Notes: generated from the letters alone by a model not told the origin. Counted from the first letter of the stretch, positions 23,320-32,422 are shown. The stretch is DNA of 64,000 bases from CBDUEF01 sp018063485 (GCA_037045435.1 JBAOID010000031.1:1-64000), one strand, 5' to 3'. A program made the numbers and translations.

Positions 23320-24068
23320 CGCGCGTGATCACCTCGCCGCACAATCCTGCCCATCAAGCTGATCCGCTCGCTCGCCGAGAAGAAGCACCGTCAGGAGACG
23401 GGCCTTTTCGTTGCCGAAGGCGAAAAGGTGCTGGACCGCGCCCGCTCCGAAGGCTGGGAGCCGGACTACCTGCTCTCCACCAGCGCTCGCCCGAACCCTG
23501 GGGCAAGGCCCGGCACCTGGTGGTCGACGAGCGCGTCATGGCAAGCCTCAGCGGCCAGAAGAATGTCAGCCCCGATGCTCGGCGTGTTCCGCCAGCGCTG
23601 GCTGCACGGCCGTCACACCGCAGGGCACCTGGCTGGCGCTGGAGGACATGCGCGATCCCGGCAATCTCGGCACCATCATCCGCACGGCCGACGCGGTGGG
23701 GGCCTCGGGCATCATCCTCGCCGGCAAGTGCTGCGATCCGTGGGGCCCGGACTGCGTGCGCGCCACCATGGGCTCGATCTTCGGCATGCCGCTGCTGCGC
23801 ATGACAGACGCCGGACCTGTCTCGCCTCTGCCAGCGCCTGGCCCGGCGAAGTGGCCGGAACCCACCTCGCCGCCACGCAACGATTACCGCAAGCACCTAT
23901 GACGCGCCGGCGCTGATCGTGATGGGCAGCGAGGGCAAGGGGCTTGTCGGAGGAGGCTTGCCGCCGCCTGCTCGACGCCTGGTGCGCATTCCCATGCGGG
24001 GCGGCGCCGAATCCCTGAACGTCGCGGTGGCAACCGCCCTCATGCTCTACGCGGCCGTCAAGCTGTAG
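23312..24068 (+). CDS. TrmH/SpoU family RNA 2'-O-methyltransferase (frame-broken)
   Basis: A GTG at 23312 gives VTDARVITSPHNP after repair. The substrate-binding N-domain follows (KHRQETGLFVAEGEKVLD). The SPOUT methyltransferase motifs are LEDMRDPGNLGTIIRTADAV near 23640-23700, LIVMGSEGKGLSEE near 23905-23955 and IPMRGGAESLNVAVATAL near 23988-24045. It ends AAVKL with TAG at 24066-24068. The enzyme should methylate a ribose in rRNA or tRNA; which position cannot be told from sequence. Confidence 0.9.
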
Positions 24069-24246
24069 ACGATGGCCGTCGCAGCAGCTGACTGGCCCAG
24101 GAACTGCCAGAGGTGAAGCCAGTTCACCACGCCGAGAGCGCTTTTGCGCTTGAAAACCGGCTTGGTCCGGTGAAGAGCGATTGACTGGACCTTGAGCGGC
24201 GCGGCACGCCCGCCTATTCTTCCGCCGCGGATTCCGGAGATCGAAC

Positions 24247-25840
24247 ATGAAGTCGCATGCGCGTGTGGTGATCGTCGGCGGTGGCGTGATGGGCGTGGGC
24301 CTTCTCTACCACCTGGCACTCGAAGGCTGGACCGACATCGTGCTGATCGAGAAGGGCGAGCTGACCTCGGGCTCGACCTGGCACGCGGCGGGCCAGTGCC
24401 CGCACTTCAACGGCTCGCTCAACATGACCAAGGTGCATCTCTATGGCACCGAGCTCTATCCGCAAGCTCGAAAAGCTCACCGGCCAGGCCGTGTCCTGGC
24501 ATGGCTGCGGCGGCTTGCGCCTCGCCACCACCGACGAGGAAGTGAACTGGCTGAAATATGTCTACGGCATCTCGCGGCTTGCCGGCTACGAGTGCGAGAT
24601 CATCGGCCCCGTCCGAGATCAAGCAGTACCACCCCTATCCTCGAAACCTTCGGCATCAAGGCCGCCTTCCGCACCGTGCATGACGGCCATGTGGCGCCCG
24701 CCGACATCACCAACGCCATGGCGGCGGGTGCCCGCCAGCTGGGCGCCGAGATCTACCGCCGCAACCGCGTGACGGACATCAAGCTGCTGCCCAACGGCGA
24801 ATGGCGCGTCTTCACCGAACAGGGCAACATCGACTGCGAGCATGTGGTGAACTCGGCCGGCTCCTATTGCGACGTGGTGGGCTCCTGGACCGGCCACAAC
24901 GTGCCGATCGCCAACATGCTGCACCACTACATCATCACCGAGCCGCTGCAAGGAGCTGATCGACCTCGACGATGGAACTGCCGGTGGTGCGCGATCCCTA
25001 CTCCCACGCCTATCTGCGCGAGGAAACCAATGGCGTGCTGGTCGGCCCCTACGAAACGGCGACCGCGCATGTCTGCTGGGACGGCAAGCCGCCGCGCTGG
25101 GATTACGAGATGCGAACTCGAAGCCCCGGAACTCGACCGCCTCATGCCGTGGCTGGAAAAGGCCACCGAGCGCCTGCCGCTGTTCGGCCAGACGGGCATC
25201 AAGTCCATCGTCTCGGGCGCCATCACCCACACGCCGGACGGCACCTATCTTTCGGGCCCGGCACCGGGCCCCAAGAACTACTGGATGCATTGCGGCGCCT
25301 CGATCGGCATCTGCCAGGGCGGCGGTGCGGGCAAGTATCTGGCGCAGTGGATGGTGCATGGCCAGGCCGAGATCAACATGCGCGAATTCGATCCGCGCCG
25401 CTTCGGCAACTGGGCGACCAAGGACTACACCGCCGAAGTCTCGGTCGCCGACTATCACCACATGTATTACTGCTACAAGCCGGCCGAGCAGCACGAGGTG
25501 GGCCGCGGCCTGCGCAAGTCGTCGCTCTACGACAAGCTGAAGGCGGAAGGCGCGCAGTTCGCGCAGATCTTCGGCTGGGAGCGGCCGCGCTGGTACGACA
25601 AGTCCGGCGAAGGGCGAGAAATATTCCTTCACGCCGCTCCAACTGGTGGGACGCGGTGAAGGAGGAAGCCCTGGCGGTGCGCGAGCGCGTGGGCCTGATG
25701 GACCTCTCGACCTTCTCGAAATACGAGGTGAAGGGGCAAGGACGCCCATGCCTTCCTCGAGCGCATCTGCGCCAACAAGATTCCCGCCGAAGGATGGCGG
25801 CATCATCCTCGGCCACCTGCTGAACGCCAACGGCTTCAGC
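24247..25840 (+). CDS. Dimethylglycine/sarcosine dehydrogenase-like FAD oxidoreductase, truncated by the junction
   Basis: The ATG at 24247 begins MKSHARVVIVGGGVMGVGLL with a GxGxxG-type FAD-binding loop. GELTSGSTWHAAGQCPHFN is the conserved block around the covalent-flavin region of the dimethylglycine dehydrogenase family. YYCYKPAEQHEVGRGLRKSS and FGWERPRWYD mark the linker domain. The start of the C-terminal GcvT-like folate-binding domain is visible (REEALAVRERVGLMDLSTFS-like; KDGGIILGHLLNANGF). At about 25,840 the sequence switches in frame to a phage terminase, so roughly the last 300 residues are missing. Breaks include CCG-C-AAG, TAT-C-CTC, ATG-C-GAA and GAA-G-GGC. Confidence 0.9.
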
Positions 25841-25850
25841 CATCTGCGTG
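25826..25850. other. Chimeric junction between two genomes
   Basis: Upstream of about 25,840 the frame encodes the GcvT-like domain of a dimethylglycine dehydrogenase (ILGHLLNANGF). Directly downstream it encodes the C-terminus of a GTA large terminase (LEEQMCQMTAQGY). No recombination gene, repeat or integration site is at the boundary. At the same point dense reading-frame breaks give way to clean frames and the codon style changes. This is best read as an assembly join. Confidence 0.85.
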
Positions 25851-26011
25851 GGCTTACCCAGCTTGAAGAACAGATGTGCCAGATGACAGCCCAGGGTTAT
25901 CTGGGGCGTGGCAGCCCGGATCGGGTGGATGCTCTGGTCTGGGCGCTGACCGATCTGATCGTTGATCCGGCGGAAAAATATCAGCGCCCGCAGGTGCGTA
26001 CGCTGGGCTGA
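25840..26011 (+). pseudogene. GTA large terminase (TerL, g2), C-terminal fragment
   Basis: Only the last 57 or so residues are present, ending with VRTLG at 26011. The block LEEQMCQMTAQGYLGRGSPD and RVDALVWALTDLIVD matches the C-terminal end of phage and GTA large terminases, which package DNA into heads. The ATPase and most of the nuclease domain are missing because the sequence switches genome at about 25,840. It lies 99 bases upstream of the portal gene, as expected for GTA g2. Confidence 0.85.
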
Positions 26012-26110
26012 GAGTTCTTAAAGAGTTCTTCATTAAAACGATTGGCAGACGCGCCGGGGGCAGGGATCAAGACCCACCCCCGGCGAGACGCGGGATAGGG
26101 GGCTTTGCCA

Positions 26111-27286
26111 ATGGTGTTCGACTTTCTCAAATCCAAACCCGAGGTGGTGCCGGAAAAGAAGGCAAGTGCGGTGGGGCGTGTGGTGGCCTGGGGCAATTCG
26201 GGCCGGGTGGCCTGGAGTGCGCGCGATGTGGTCTCGCTGGCCCGCTCGGGGTTTCAAGGCAATCCGGTGGGGTTTCGCGCCGTCAAGATGATTGCCGAAG
26301 CGGCAGCCGCGCTACCGCTGATCTTGCAAGACCACGAACGGCGCTATGATCAGCACCCGGTTCTGGGGCTGATTCGCCGCCCCAATGGCGCACAAGGCCG
26401 GGCCGAGTTGTTCGAGGCGATTTACGGTCATCTCCTGTTGTCGGGCAATGCCTATGTCGAGGCGGTGCCGGGGCTGACGCAATTGCCCGCAGAACTGCAT
26501 GTGCTGCGGTCCGACCGTATGGCGGTGGTGCCGGGCGCGGATGGCTGGCCGATGGCCTATGACTATACCGTGGGCGCGCGCACCCATCGCTTTGCGATGT
26601 CGGAAGAGCATCAACCGATTTGCCACATCAAGACTTTTCATCCGTCGGATGATCATTATGGCCTGTCGCCCCTGCAGGCGGCGGCGGTGGCGATTGATGT
26701 GCATGGGTCTGCCTCCAGTTGGTCCAAGGCGCTCTTGGACAATGCCGCGCGGCCTTCGGGGGCGATCATTTACAAAGGAGCCGATGGGCAGTCGCAACTG
26801 AGTTCGGATCAGTATGATCGGCTGTTGGGCGAGATGGAGGCGCATCATCAAGGCGCGCGCAACGCAGGCCGCCCGATGTTGCTGGAAGGCGGGCTTGATT
26901 GGAAACCGATGGGCTTTTCACCTGCGGATATGGAGTTTCACCAGACCAAAGAGGCCGCCGGGCGTGAGATTGCCATCGCCTTTGGCGTACCGCCAATGCT
27001 GATGGGGATCCGGGGCGATGCGACCTACGCCAATTATCAAGAGGCCAACCGCGCGTTTTTCCGCCTGACGGTGTTGCCCCTGGTGACGCGGGTGACGGCG
27101 GGGCTGTCGCATTGGTTGTCGGGATTCACCGGAGAACTGGTGGAACTGCGCCCCGATCTGGATCAGGTGCCAGCGCTTTCGGATGAACGCGATCAGCAAT
27201 GGGCGCGTGTGGGGGCGGCTGAATTCCTGACGCCCGCTGAAAAGCGCGCGATTCTGGGTCTGCCGCCACTTGCGGAGGGGCTATGA
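26111..27286 (+). CDS. GTA portal protein (HK97 family, g3)
   Basis: The portal forms the dodecameric ring through which DNA enters the head. The intact 391-residue frame starts MVFDFLKSKPEVVPEKK at 26111. It contains the HK97-type portal core: NPVGFRAVKMIAEAAAALPL, LIRRPNGAQGRAELFEAIYG, GLSPLQAAAVAIDVHGSASS and REIAIAFGVPPMLMGIRGDA, then TYANYQEANRAFF. It ends AILGLPPLAEGL. The gene order terminase-portal-g3.5-protease-capsid is that of Rhodobacterales gene transfer agents. The stop overlaps the next ATG. Confidence 0.95.
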   Translation: MVFDFLKSKPEVVPEKKASAVGRVVAWGNSGRVAWSARDVVSLARSGFQGNPVGFRAVKMIAEAAAALPLILQDHERRYDQHPVLGLIRRPNGAQGRAELFEAIYGHLLLSGNAYVEAVPGLTQLPAELHVLRSDRMAVVPGADGWPMAYDYTVGARTHRFAMSEEHQPICHIKTFHPSDDHYGLSPLQAAAVAIDVHGSASSWSKALLDNAARPSGAIIYKGADGQSQLSSDQYDRLLGEMEAHHQGARNAGRPMLLEGGLDWKPMGFSPADMEFHQTKEAAGREIAIAFGVPPMLMGIRGDATYANYQEANRAFFRLTVLPLVTRVTAGLSHWLSGFTGELVELRPDLDQVPALSDERDQQWARVGAAEFLTPAEKRAILGLPPLAEGL

Positions 27287-27528
27287 GCCCCAGAAAACCC
27301 GGTGAGGGATCACGGTTTCTTTACGACAGTTTCGATGCGGCGGCGGCACGGATTGAGGCCAATGAGCGCGTGGCCGAAGAGCGTTGGGCGGGGCTTGAAT
27401 ATCGTTTGGGCCAGATTGATGCGGTGCTGGAGCGGTTGGAAAAGCGCATTTGGCTGGGAGTATTTGGCGTGGCGGCCTTTCTGTTGGCTCAGATGGCCGA
27501 GGCGCTGCTTGCGGCGGCAATGAAATGA
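27283..27528 (+). CDS. GTA g3.5-like small membrane protein
   Basis: This 81-residue protein is encoded between portal and protease genes and overlaps both by four bases. The N-terminal half is helical (EANERVAEERWAGLEYRLGQ), and the C-terminus has one hydrophobic segment (IWLGVFGVAAFLLAQMAEAL). Its place corresponds to the short g3.5 gene of Rhodobacter-type GTAs. I know no function for it; an N-terminal coiled coil plus a membrane anchor is what the sequence shows. Confidence 0.75.
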   Translation: MSPRKPGEGSRFLYDSFDAAAARIEANERVAEERWAGLEYRLGQIDAVLERLEKRIWLGVFGVAAFLLAQMAEALLAAAMK

Positions 27529-28091
27529 GGTGGAAGATGGACAAACACGCACCGGAACGCAAATACGCCCTGCCCGAGGCGGGCTTGGTGGTGACGGATG
27601 GCCTGAGTGTGTCGGGCTATGCCAGCCTGTTCGGTCTGCGCGATCAGGGCGGCGATGTGGTGCAAAAGGGTGCCTATGCCGCCAGCCTGAAACGTCTGTC
27701 AGCGGCGGGGCGAGGGGTGAAAATGCTCTGGCAGCATGATCCGGCCCAGCCAATCGGCATCTGGGACGAGGTGCGTGAAGATGCGACCGGCCTTTGGGTC
27801 AAGGGCCGTATCCTGATCGAAGTTGACAAGGGCCGCGAGGCTGCGGCCTTGCTCGCGGCGGGGGCGATTGATGGGCTTTCCATCGGCTATCGCACCGTCA
27901 AGGCGGAACGCGATGGCAAGGGGCAGCGCCTTTTGTCCGAGTTGGAGCTTTGGGAGGTCTCGCTGGTGACCTTCCCGATGCTTCCCGAGGCGCGGGTTTC
28001 AGCCAAAGGCGCAAGCCTTGAGGCCGAGACCTGGCGGCATCTGGCAGAGGCCGTGACAGCGGCGCGCCAGTCATTGGCCGCGCGACCCTAG
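27525..28091 (+). CDS. GTA prohead protease (HK97 family, g4)
   Basis: This protease matures the capsid by cutting the N-terminal delta domain of the major capsid protein. The start MRWKMDKHAPERKYALPEAG overlaps g3.5; an ATG at 27537 is an alternative. Family blocks are VSGYASLFGLRDQGGDVVQK, MLWQHDPAQPIGIWDEVRED (catalytic His in QHD), AGAIDGLSIGYRTVKAERD (catalytic Ser) and LWEVSLVTFPMLPEA. It is 188 residues long and uninterrupted. Confidence 0.95.
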   Translation: MRWKMDKHAPERKYALPEAGLVVTDGLSVSGYASLFGLRDQGGDVVQKGAYAASLKRLSAAGRGVKMLWQHDPAQPIGIWDEVREDATGLWVKGRILIEVDKGREAAALLAAGAIDGLSIGYRTVKAERDGKGQRLLSELELWEVSLVTFPMLPEARVSAKGASLEAETWRHLAEAVTAARQSLAARP

Positions 28092-28122
28092 CGCGGCTTT
28101 CACGTCACTATCGAAGGAAGAC

Positions 28123-29334
28123 ATGATGACCGAGACCAAGGCTCGGGTCGGGGAAAGTTTGCCCACGGCCGAAGCGAAAGACCTGCATCCGGGGGCGGAA
28201 GTGAAATCCGCTATGGCTGGATTTTTGAACGCCTTCAATGGCTTTCAAAGCGACGTGAAGACAGCATTGCAACAACAGGAAGAGCGACTGACCATGTTGG
28301 ACAAGAAAACCATCACCTATTCACGTCCCGCACTTTCGGCCCATGCCGATCCGGATGCGCCGCATAAAAAGGCCTTTGGCGCCTATCTGCGCTCGGGCGA
28401 TGATGACGGGATGCGCGGCCTTCATCTGGAAGGCAAGGCGATGTCGACGGCCGTGGCCGCCGATGGCGGCTATCTGGTTGATCCGCAAACTGCCGACACC
28501 ATCCGCTCGATGCTGGTTTCAACCTCATCCTTGCGGGCCGTTGCCAATGTTGTGCAGGTCGAATCCACTTCGTTTGATGTGCTGATCGACCGCTCCGAAG
28601 TGGGTTCGGGCTGGGCCACCGAGGCCGCGGCCCAGACCGAATCCGCAACGCCCACCATCGAGCGCATCTCGATCCGGCTTTACGAGCTGTCGGCAATGCC
28701 CAAGGCCAGCCAGCGCCTGCTTGACGATTCCGCCTTTGATGTCGAGGGTTGGCTCGCCGGCAAAATCGCCACCCGCTTCATCCGCGCCGAGGCGTCTGCC
28801 TTCATCAACGGTGACGGCATCGACAAGCCCAAGGGCATTCTCTTGCCGACCAAAGTGGCGAATGGCTCCTGGACCTGGGGCAATATCGGCTACATCCCGA
28901 CGGGCGCCGCCGCTGATTTCGCGCCGACCAATTCCGTCGATTGCATCATCAGCCTGATCTACGCTCTGGGGGCCGATTACCGCGCCAATGCCAGTTTCAT
29001 CATGAACTCGAAAACTGCCGGAGCCGTGCGCAAGATGAAGGATGCCGATGGCCGCTTCATGTGGTCCGACGGTTTGGCAGCGGCAGAGCCGGCACGGCTG
29101 ATGGGCTATCCGGTGCTGATCTGTGAGGACATGCCCGATATCGCGGCAAATGCTTATGCGATGGCCTTTGGCGATTTCGCGTCGGCCTATACCATCGCCG
29201 AACGCCCCGATCTGCGGATCCTGCGCGATCCGTTCTCGGCCAAGCCGAACGTGCTGTTTTATGCCTCAAAGCGCGTGGGCGGTGATGTAACCGATTTTGC
29301 CGCCATCAAACTGCTGAAAATCGCAGTGTCCTGA
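28123..29334 (+). CDS. GTA major capsid protein (HK97 fold, g5)
   Basis: This 403-residue intact gene starts MMTETKARVGESLPTAEAKD after the ribosome-binding sequence GAAGGAAGA. The N-terminal 110 residues are a helical delta domain (MAGFLNAFNGFQSDVKTALQ). The HK97 shell domain follows: AADGGYLVDPQTADTIRSML, ELSAMPKASQRLLDDSAFDV, ALGADYRANASFIMNSKTAG and PVLICEDMPDIAANAYAMAF. It ends FAAIKLLKIAVS. It would be cleaved by the upstream protease to form the head. Confidence 0.96.
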   Translation: MMTETKARVGESLPTAEAKDLHPGAEVKSAMAGFLNAFNGFQSDVKTALQQQEERLTMLDKKTITYSRPALSAHADPDAPHKKAFGAYLRSGDDDGMRGLHLEGKAMSTAVAADGGYLVDPQTADTIRSMLVSTSSLRAVANVVQVESTSFDVLIDRSEVGSGWATEAAAQTESATPTIERISIRLYELSAMPKASQRLLDDSAFDVEGWLAGKIATRFIRAEASAFINGDGIDKPKGILLPTKVANGSWTWGNIGYIPTGAAADFAPTNSVDCIISLIYALGADYRANASFIMNSKTAGAVRKMKDADGRFMWSDGLAAAEPARLMGYPVLICEDMPDIAANAYAMAFGDFASAYTIAERPDLRILRDPFSAKPNVLFYASKRVGGDVTDFAAIKLLKIAVS

Positions 29335-29371
29335 CCGGCACTTAGAGAGTTCGGTCGCAAGGCCGGGCCTT

Positions 29372-29441
29372 TGGACGCGCGCCAACACCGCGCCGCCTAG
29401 CTGCTCCCCCTCTGTCCGAGAGGTGCGGGCGCGCGCGTCCA
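29372..29441. repeat. Long-range perfect 11-bp inverted repeat between capsid and g6 genes
   Basis: TGGACGCGCGC at 29372-29382 is the exact reverse complement of GCGCGCGTCCA at 29431-29441. The 48 bases between them contain a smaller hairpin-like sequence (TCCGAGAGGTGCGGG). The pair lies in a 138-base gap in an otherwise tightly packed cluster. In the mRNA it would form a long-stem structure between the highly expressed capsid gene and the connector genes, so attenuation or mRNA processing are possible uses. Confidence 0.6.
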
Positions 29442-29472
29442 CTGCTTACAGCCAAGGGATCGGAGATCACGC

Positions 29473-30072
29473 ATGATGTTGACTGAAATGACCACTGTTT
29501 CCCTTGCCGCCCTGCCGATACAGGGATTCAAGGATCACCTGCGCCTTGGCAGCGGCTTTACCGATAACGGGCTGCAAGACGGCTTGCTGGAGCGCCACTT
29601 GCGCGCAGCGATTGCGGCGATTGAAGGCCGGATCGGCAAGACACTCCTGACCAAACGCTTGAAACTGACGCTGAACGATTGGCGTGGGCGTGACGAGCAA
29701 CCCTTGCCGGTTGCCCCGGTAACCGCGCTAGTGTCCGTCGCCCTGATCGACGCCGCCGATGTCATCATTGTGCTTGACCCCGCCCGTTACCGTCTGATCG
29801 CGGATCAACAGCGCCCGAAACTGCGCGGCCTGGGCCTCTCACTGCCCACTGTCCCCAATGATGGACGCGCCGAGGTGGTGTTCGATGCCGGTTTTGGCCC
29901 CGTCTGGGCCGATATCCCCCCCGATCTTGCGCAGGCAGTCCTGCTCCTCGCCACCGAATACTATGAAATCCGCCACGAGGTTGACGCCCGCGTCGCAGGT
30001 TTGCCCTTTGCGGTGCAAACTCTGATCGAGCGCTGGCGCAACGTGCGGGTCTTGGGCGGGGGCGCAGCATGA
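29473..30072 (+). CDS. GTA head-tail connector (g6, phage gp6-like adaptor)
   Basis: This 199-residue intact protein starts MMLTEMTTVSLAALPIQGFK. The central block HLRAAIAAIEGRIGKTLLTK, then LPVAPVTALVSVALIDAADV and PDLAQAVLLLATEYYEIRHE, match the phiE125 gp8-type head-tail connector family that follows the capsid in GTAs. It would form the adaptor ring below the portal. It overlaps g7 by four bases. Confidence 0.88.
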   Translation: MMLTEMTTVSLAALPIQGFKDHLRLGSGFTDNGLQDGLLERHLRAAIAAIEGRIGKTLLTKRLKLTLNDWRGRDEQPLPVAPVTALVSVALIDAADVIIVLDPARYRLIADQQRPKLRGLGLSLPTVPNDGRAEVVFDAGFGPVWADIPPDLAQAVLLLATEYYEIRHEVDARVAGLPFAVQTLIERWRNVRVLGGGAA

Positions 30073-30407
30073 GCGCCCCGGTCCTGAACCGCCCGCTGGT
30101 GCTCGAAGCGCCAGAGCGGCTGGCCGATGGCGCGGGTGGCTTCAAGCTGAGCTGGACCGCCCTTGGCACGCTTTGGGCCGAGGTGGTGCCGGGAGCGGGG
30201 CGCGAAGCGGTGGGGGTCGAAGTGACTACGGCGCAAGTGCCCTACCGCATCACCACCCGCGCAGCACCCATCGGCTCCACCCAGCGCCCCAAACCCGAGC
30301 AGCGCCTGCGTGACGGTGCCCGCATCTTCACCATTCTGGCCGTCAGCGAACGCGATATGCGCGGCCAGTATCTGACCTGTTTTGCGAAAGAAGAGGTGCC
30401 AGCATGA
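30069..30407 (+). CDS. GTA head-tail stopper (g7, head closure protein)
   Basis: This 112-residue protein starts MSAPVLNRPLVLEAPERLAD and contains GAGGFKLSWTALGTLWAEVV and RDGARIFTILAVSERD, typical of the SPP1 gp16-like head closure family. It overlaps g6 and g8 by four bases each. Order and size agree with g7 of Rhodobacterales GTAs. Confidence 0.86.
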   Translation: MSAPVLNRPLVLEAPERLADGAGGFKLSWTALGTLWAEVVPGAGREAVGVEVTTAQVPYRITTRAAPIGSTQRPKPEQRLRDGARIFTILAVSERDMRGQYLTCFAKEEVPA

Positions 30408-30802
30408 GCTATCAGGCAGCGGCAGCCCTGCAATCGGCGGTTTTTGCGCGGCTGACCGCATTTCCCGCCCTGAGCGGGGTTGCGGTGCTGGATGCCAATC
30501 CACCCGGCAATACGCCGGGGTCTTTCGTGCTGATCGGCCCGGAACTGGCGCTGGATCAATCCGACAAGACCGGGCCGGGAGCAGAGCATCGCTTTGACAT
30601 TTCGGTGATCAGCGATGAGGCCGGGTTCCTTTCGGCCAAGATCATCGCGGCGGCGGTCTCCGAGGCTTTGGTCGATGCCAACCTGATCCTGACCACCGGG
30701 CGGTTGGTGTCCTTGCGGTTCCAACGCGCCAAAGCCGCGCGGCTGGCGCAAGGCGACACCCGCCGCATCGATCTGACCTTTCGGGCGCGGATCGAGATTT
30801 AG
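30404..30802 (+). CDS. GTA tail terminator (g8, DUF3168)
   Basis: This 132-residue protein starts MSYQAAAALQSAVFARLTAF. The DUF3168 features are PPGNTPGSFVLIGPELALDQ, EHRFDISVISDEAGFLSAKI and AARLAQGDTRRIDLTFRARI. Members of this family cap the tail tube at the head side. A 37-base gap with a Shine-Dalgarno-like AAGGAGAA precedes the tail tube gene. Confidence 0.88.
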   Translation: MSYQAAAALQSAVFARLTAFPALSGVAVLDANPPGNTPGSFVLIGPELALDQSDKTGPGAEHRFDISVISDEAGFLSAKIIAAAVSEALVDANLILTTGRLVSLRFQRAKAARLAQGDTRRIDLTFRARIEI

Positions 30803-30839
30803 TCGCGGCCCCTTCGCGGGGCGTATCAAGGAGAAAACT

Positions 30840-31253
30840 ATGGCTGTGCAGAATGGCAAAGACCTGCTGATCAAGGTCGATCTGGTGGGCGACGGGCAGT
30901 TTGTAACCCTGGCGGGGCTGCGGGCAACGCGCCTGAGCCTCAACGCCGAAACCGTGGATGTGACCAGCCTTGAAAGTGCGGGCGGCTGGCGCGAATTGCT
31001 GGCGGGGGCGGGCGTGAAAACCGCCGCGATCTCGGGCTCGGGCGTGTTTCGCGATGCCAACACCGATGCGCGCGCCCGCCAGATCTTTTTTGATGCCGAA
31101 ATGCCCGGCTTTCAGGTGGTGGTGCCCGATTTTGGCGTGATCGAAGGCCCGTTCCAGATCACCGCCATCGAATACGCCGGCAGTCACAATGGCGAGGCGA
31201 CCTTCGATCTGTCGATGTCCTCGGCGGGCGCGCTCACCTTCACGGCACTATGA
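30840..31253 (+). CDS. GTA major tail tube protein (g9)
   Basis: This 137-residue intact gene starts MAVQNGKDLLIKVDLVGDGQ behind the ribosome-binding sequence AAGGAG. RATRLSLNAETVDVTSLESA, LLAGAGVKTAAISGSGVF and ITAIEYAGSHNGEATFDLSM match the phage major tail protein TP901-1/GTA g9 family. It polymerises into the tail tube. The stop overlaps the g10 start. Confidence 0.92.
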   Translation: MAVQNGKDLLIKVDLVGDGQFVTLAGLRATRLSLNAETVDVTSLESAGGWRELLAGAGVKTAAISGSGVFRDANTDARARQIFFDAEMPGFQVVVPDFGVIEGPFQITAIEYAGSHNGEATFDLSMSSAGALTFTAL

Positions 31254-31570
31254 TGGCAAACCCTTATGCTGGCCAAGTGGCGATCACTGTTGATGGCCAG
31301 CGCCATCTGGCCAAGCTGACGCTGGGGGCGCTGGCGGAACTTGAGGTCGCGCTTGAGGTTGGGTCTTTGCTCGATCTGGTCGAACGCTTCGAGTCGCGCC
31401 GCTTTTCCAGCCGCGACGTGCTGGCGCTGATCGTGGCGGGAATGCGCGGCGGTGGCTGGCAAGGAACGGCGGCCGATCTTCGCCATGCCGAAATCGCGGG
31501 CGGCCCGATCGAGGCAGCGCGGGCGGCAGCCGAACTTCTGGCCCGCGCCTTCGCGCCTCCCGCCCCATGA
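31250..31570 (+). CDS. GTA tail assembly chaperone (g10, GTA_gp10)
   Basis: This 106-residue protein starts MMANPYAGQVAITVDGQRHL and contains LTLGALAELEVALEVGSLLD and DVLALIVAGMRGGGWQGTAA, the signature of the GTA_gp10 family. It precedes a second short chaperone-like gene with a four-base overlap. It probably assists tape-measure loading. No slippery sequence for a frameshifted fusion is present at the overlap. Confidence 0.9.
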   Translation: MMANPYAGQVAITVDGQRHLAKLTLGALAELEVALEVGSLLDLVERFESRRFSSRDVLALIVAGMRGGGWQGTAADLRHAEIAGGPIEAARAAAELLARAFAPPAP

Positions 31571-31773
31571 CTGCGGGCTTTGATTGGCCGGGGCTGATGC
31601 GCGCGGGGCTGACCCATCTGCGCCTTACACCCGAGGCGTTCTGGCGGCTGACCCCGCTGGAACTGCGCATGATGCTGGGGGCCGAGCAGGCTTTGCCCCC
31701 ATTGACCAAGGCCCGGCTTGATGAGCTGGCGCTGATCTACCCGGACCAACCCAAAGGGGCAAAAGATGTCTGA
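31567..31773 (+). CDS. GTA phage tail assembly chaperone (g10.1)
   Basis: This 68-residue protein starts MTAGFDWPGLMRAGLTHLRL and contains TPEAFWRLTPLELRMMLGAE, the short motif of the phage_TAC family found between g10 and the tape measure gene. It overlaps both neighbours. It likely works with g10 on the tape-measure protein. Confidence 0.88.
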   Translation: MTAGFDWPGLMRAGLTHLRLTPEAFWRLTPLELRMMLGAEQALPPLTKARLDELALIYPDQPKGAKDV

Positions 31774-32417
31774 GATCGAGGATCTGCAAGACCAGATAAC
31801 GGCGCTTGAGGCCACTCTGGGCGGTGCCGCCAGCATGGCAGGCGCCTTTGAGGGCGAGCTTGGCCCGGATGCGCAACTCGCTGGTCTTCACCGGTCGCGA
31901 AGTGGGCCAGCTATCGAACAGCATCGGCGGTGGTTTGCGCCGCGCCTTTGACGGGCTGGTGTTCGACGGCATGAAACTGTCGGACGCGCTGAAAACCGTG
32001 GCCTCCAGCATGATCAACTCCGCTTACAATATCGCGATGAAGCCGATCCAGAACGCGCTTGGCGGGTTGATCGGATCAGGCGTCAACGGGCTGCTGTCAG
32101 GTCTGATGCCGTTTGAGAAAGGCGGCAGTTTTTCGCAAGGCCGCGTCATGCCCTTTGCCAAGGGCGGTGTGGTGGCGCAGCCTACCGGCTTTGCCATGCG
32201 CGGCGGCAGTGGGTTGATGGGCGAGGCCGGGCCAGAGGCGATCATGCCGTTGGCGCGCGGCCCCGATGGCCGTCTGGGCGTGCAAACCAGCGGTGGCCGC
32301 GCCGTCACCGTCGTGATGAACATCCAGACCCCGGACGTGCAGGGCTTTCAACGCAGCCAAAGCCAACTCGCGGCACAGGCCCAGCGCATGCTGGCGCGCG
32401 GCCAAAGAAACAGGTGA
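31766..32417 (+). CDS. GTA tail tape measure protein (g11, one frame break)
   Basis: The start MSEIEDLQDQITALEATLGG is followed by FEGELARMRNSLVFTG after removing one base near 31862 (CTT-G-GCC). The rest is one frame: GGGLRRAFDGLVFDGMKLSD, a Gly-rich hydrophobic region (NALGGLIGSGVNGLLSGL) and MGEAGPEAIMPLARGPDGRL. It is about 216 residues, the short tape measure typical of GTA tails. It sets tail length and may enter the recipient envelope. It is one of the few broken genes in the GTA cluster. Confidence 0.9.
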
Positions 32418-32422
32418 TTCCA

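Noticed and set aside
31250..31773. Programmed frameshift between the two tail chaperone genes
   Set aside because: The two genes have their own start codons with an ATGA overlap, and no slippery heptamer is present.
31850..31880. Programmed frameshift in the tape measure gene
   Set aside because: The break has the same wobble-doubling form as breaks in enolase and pdhC, so a biological signal is unlikely.
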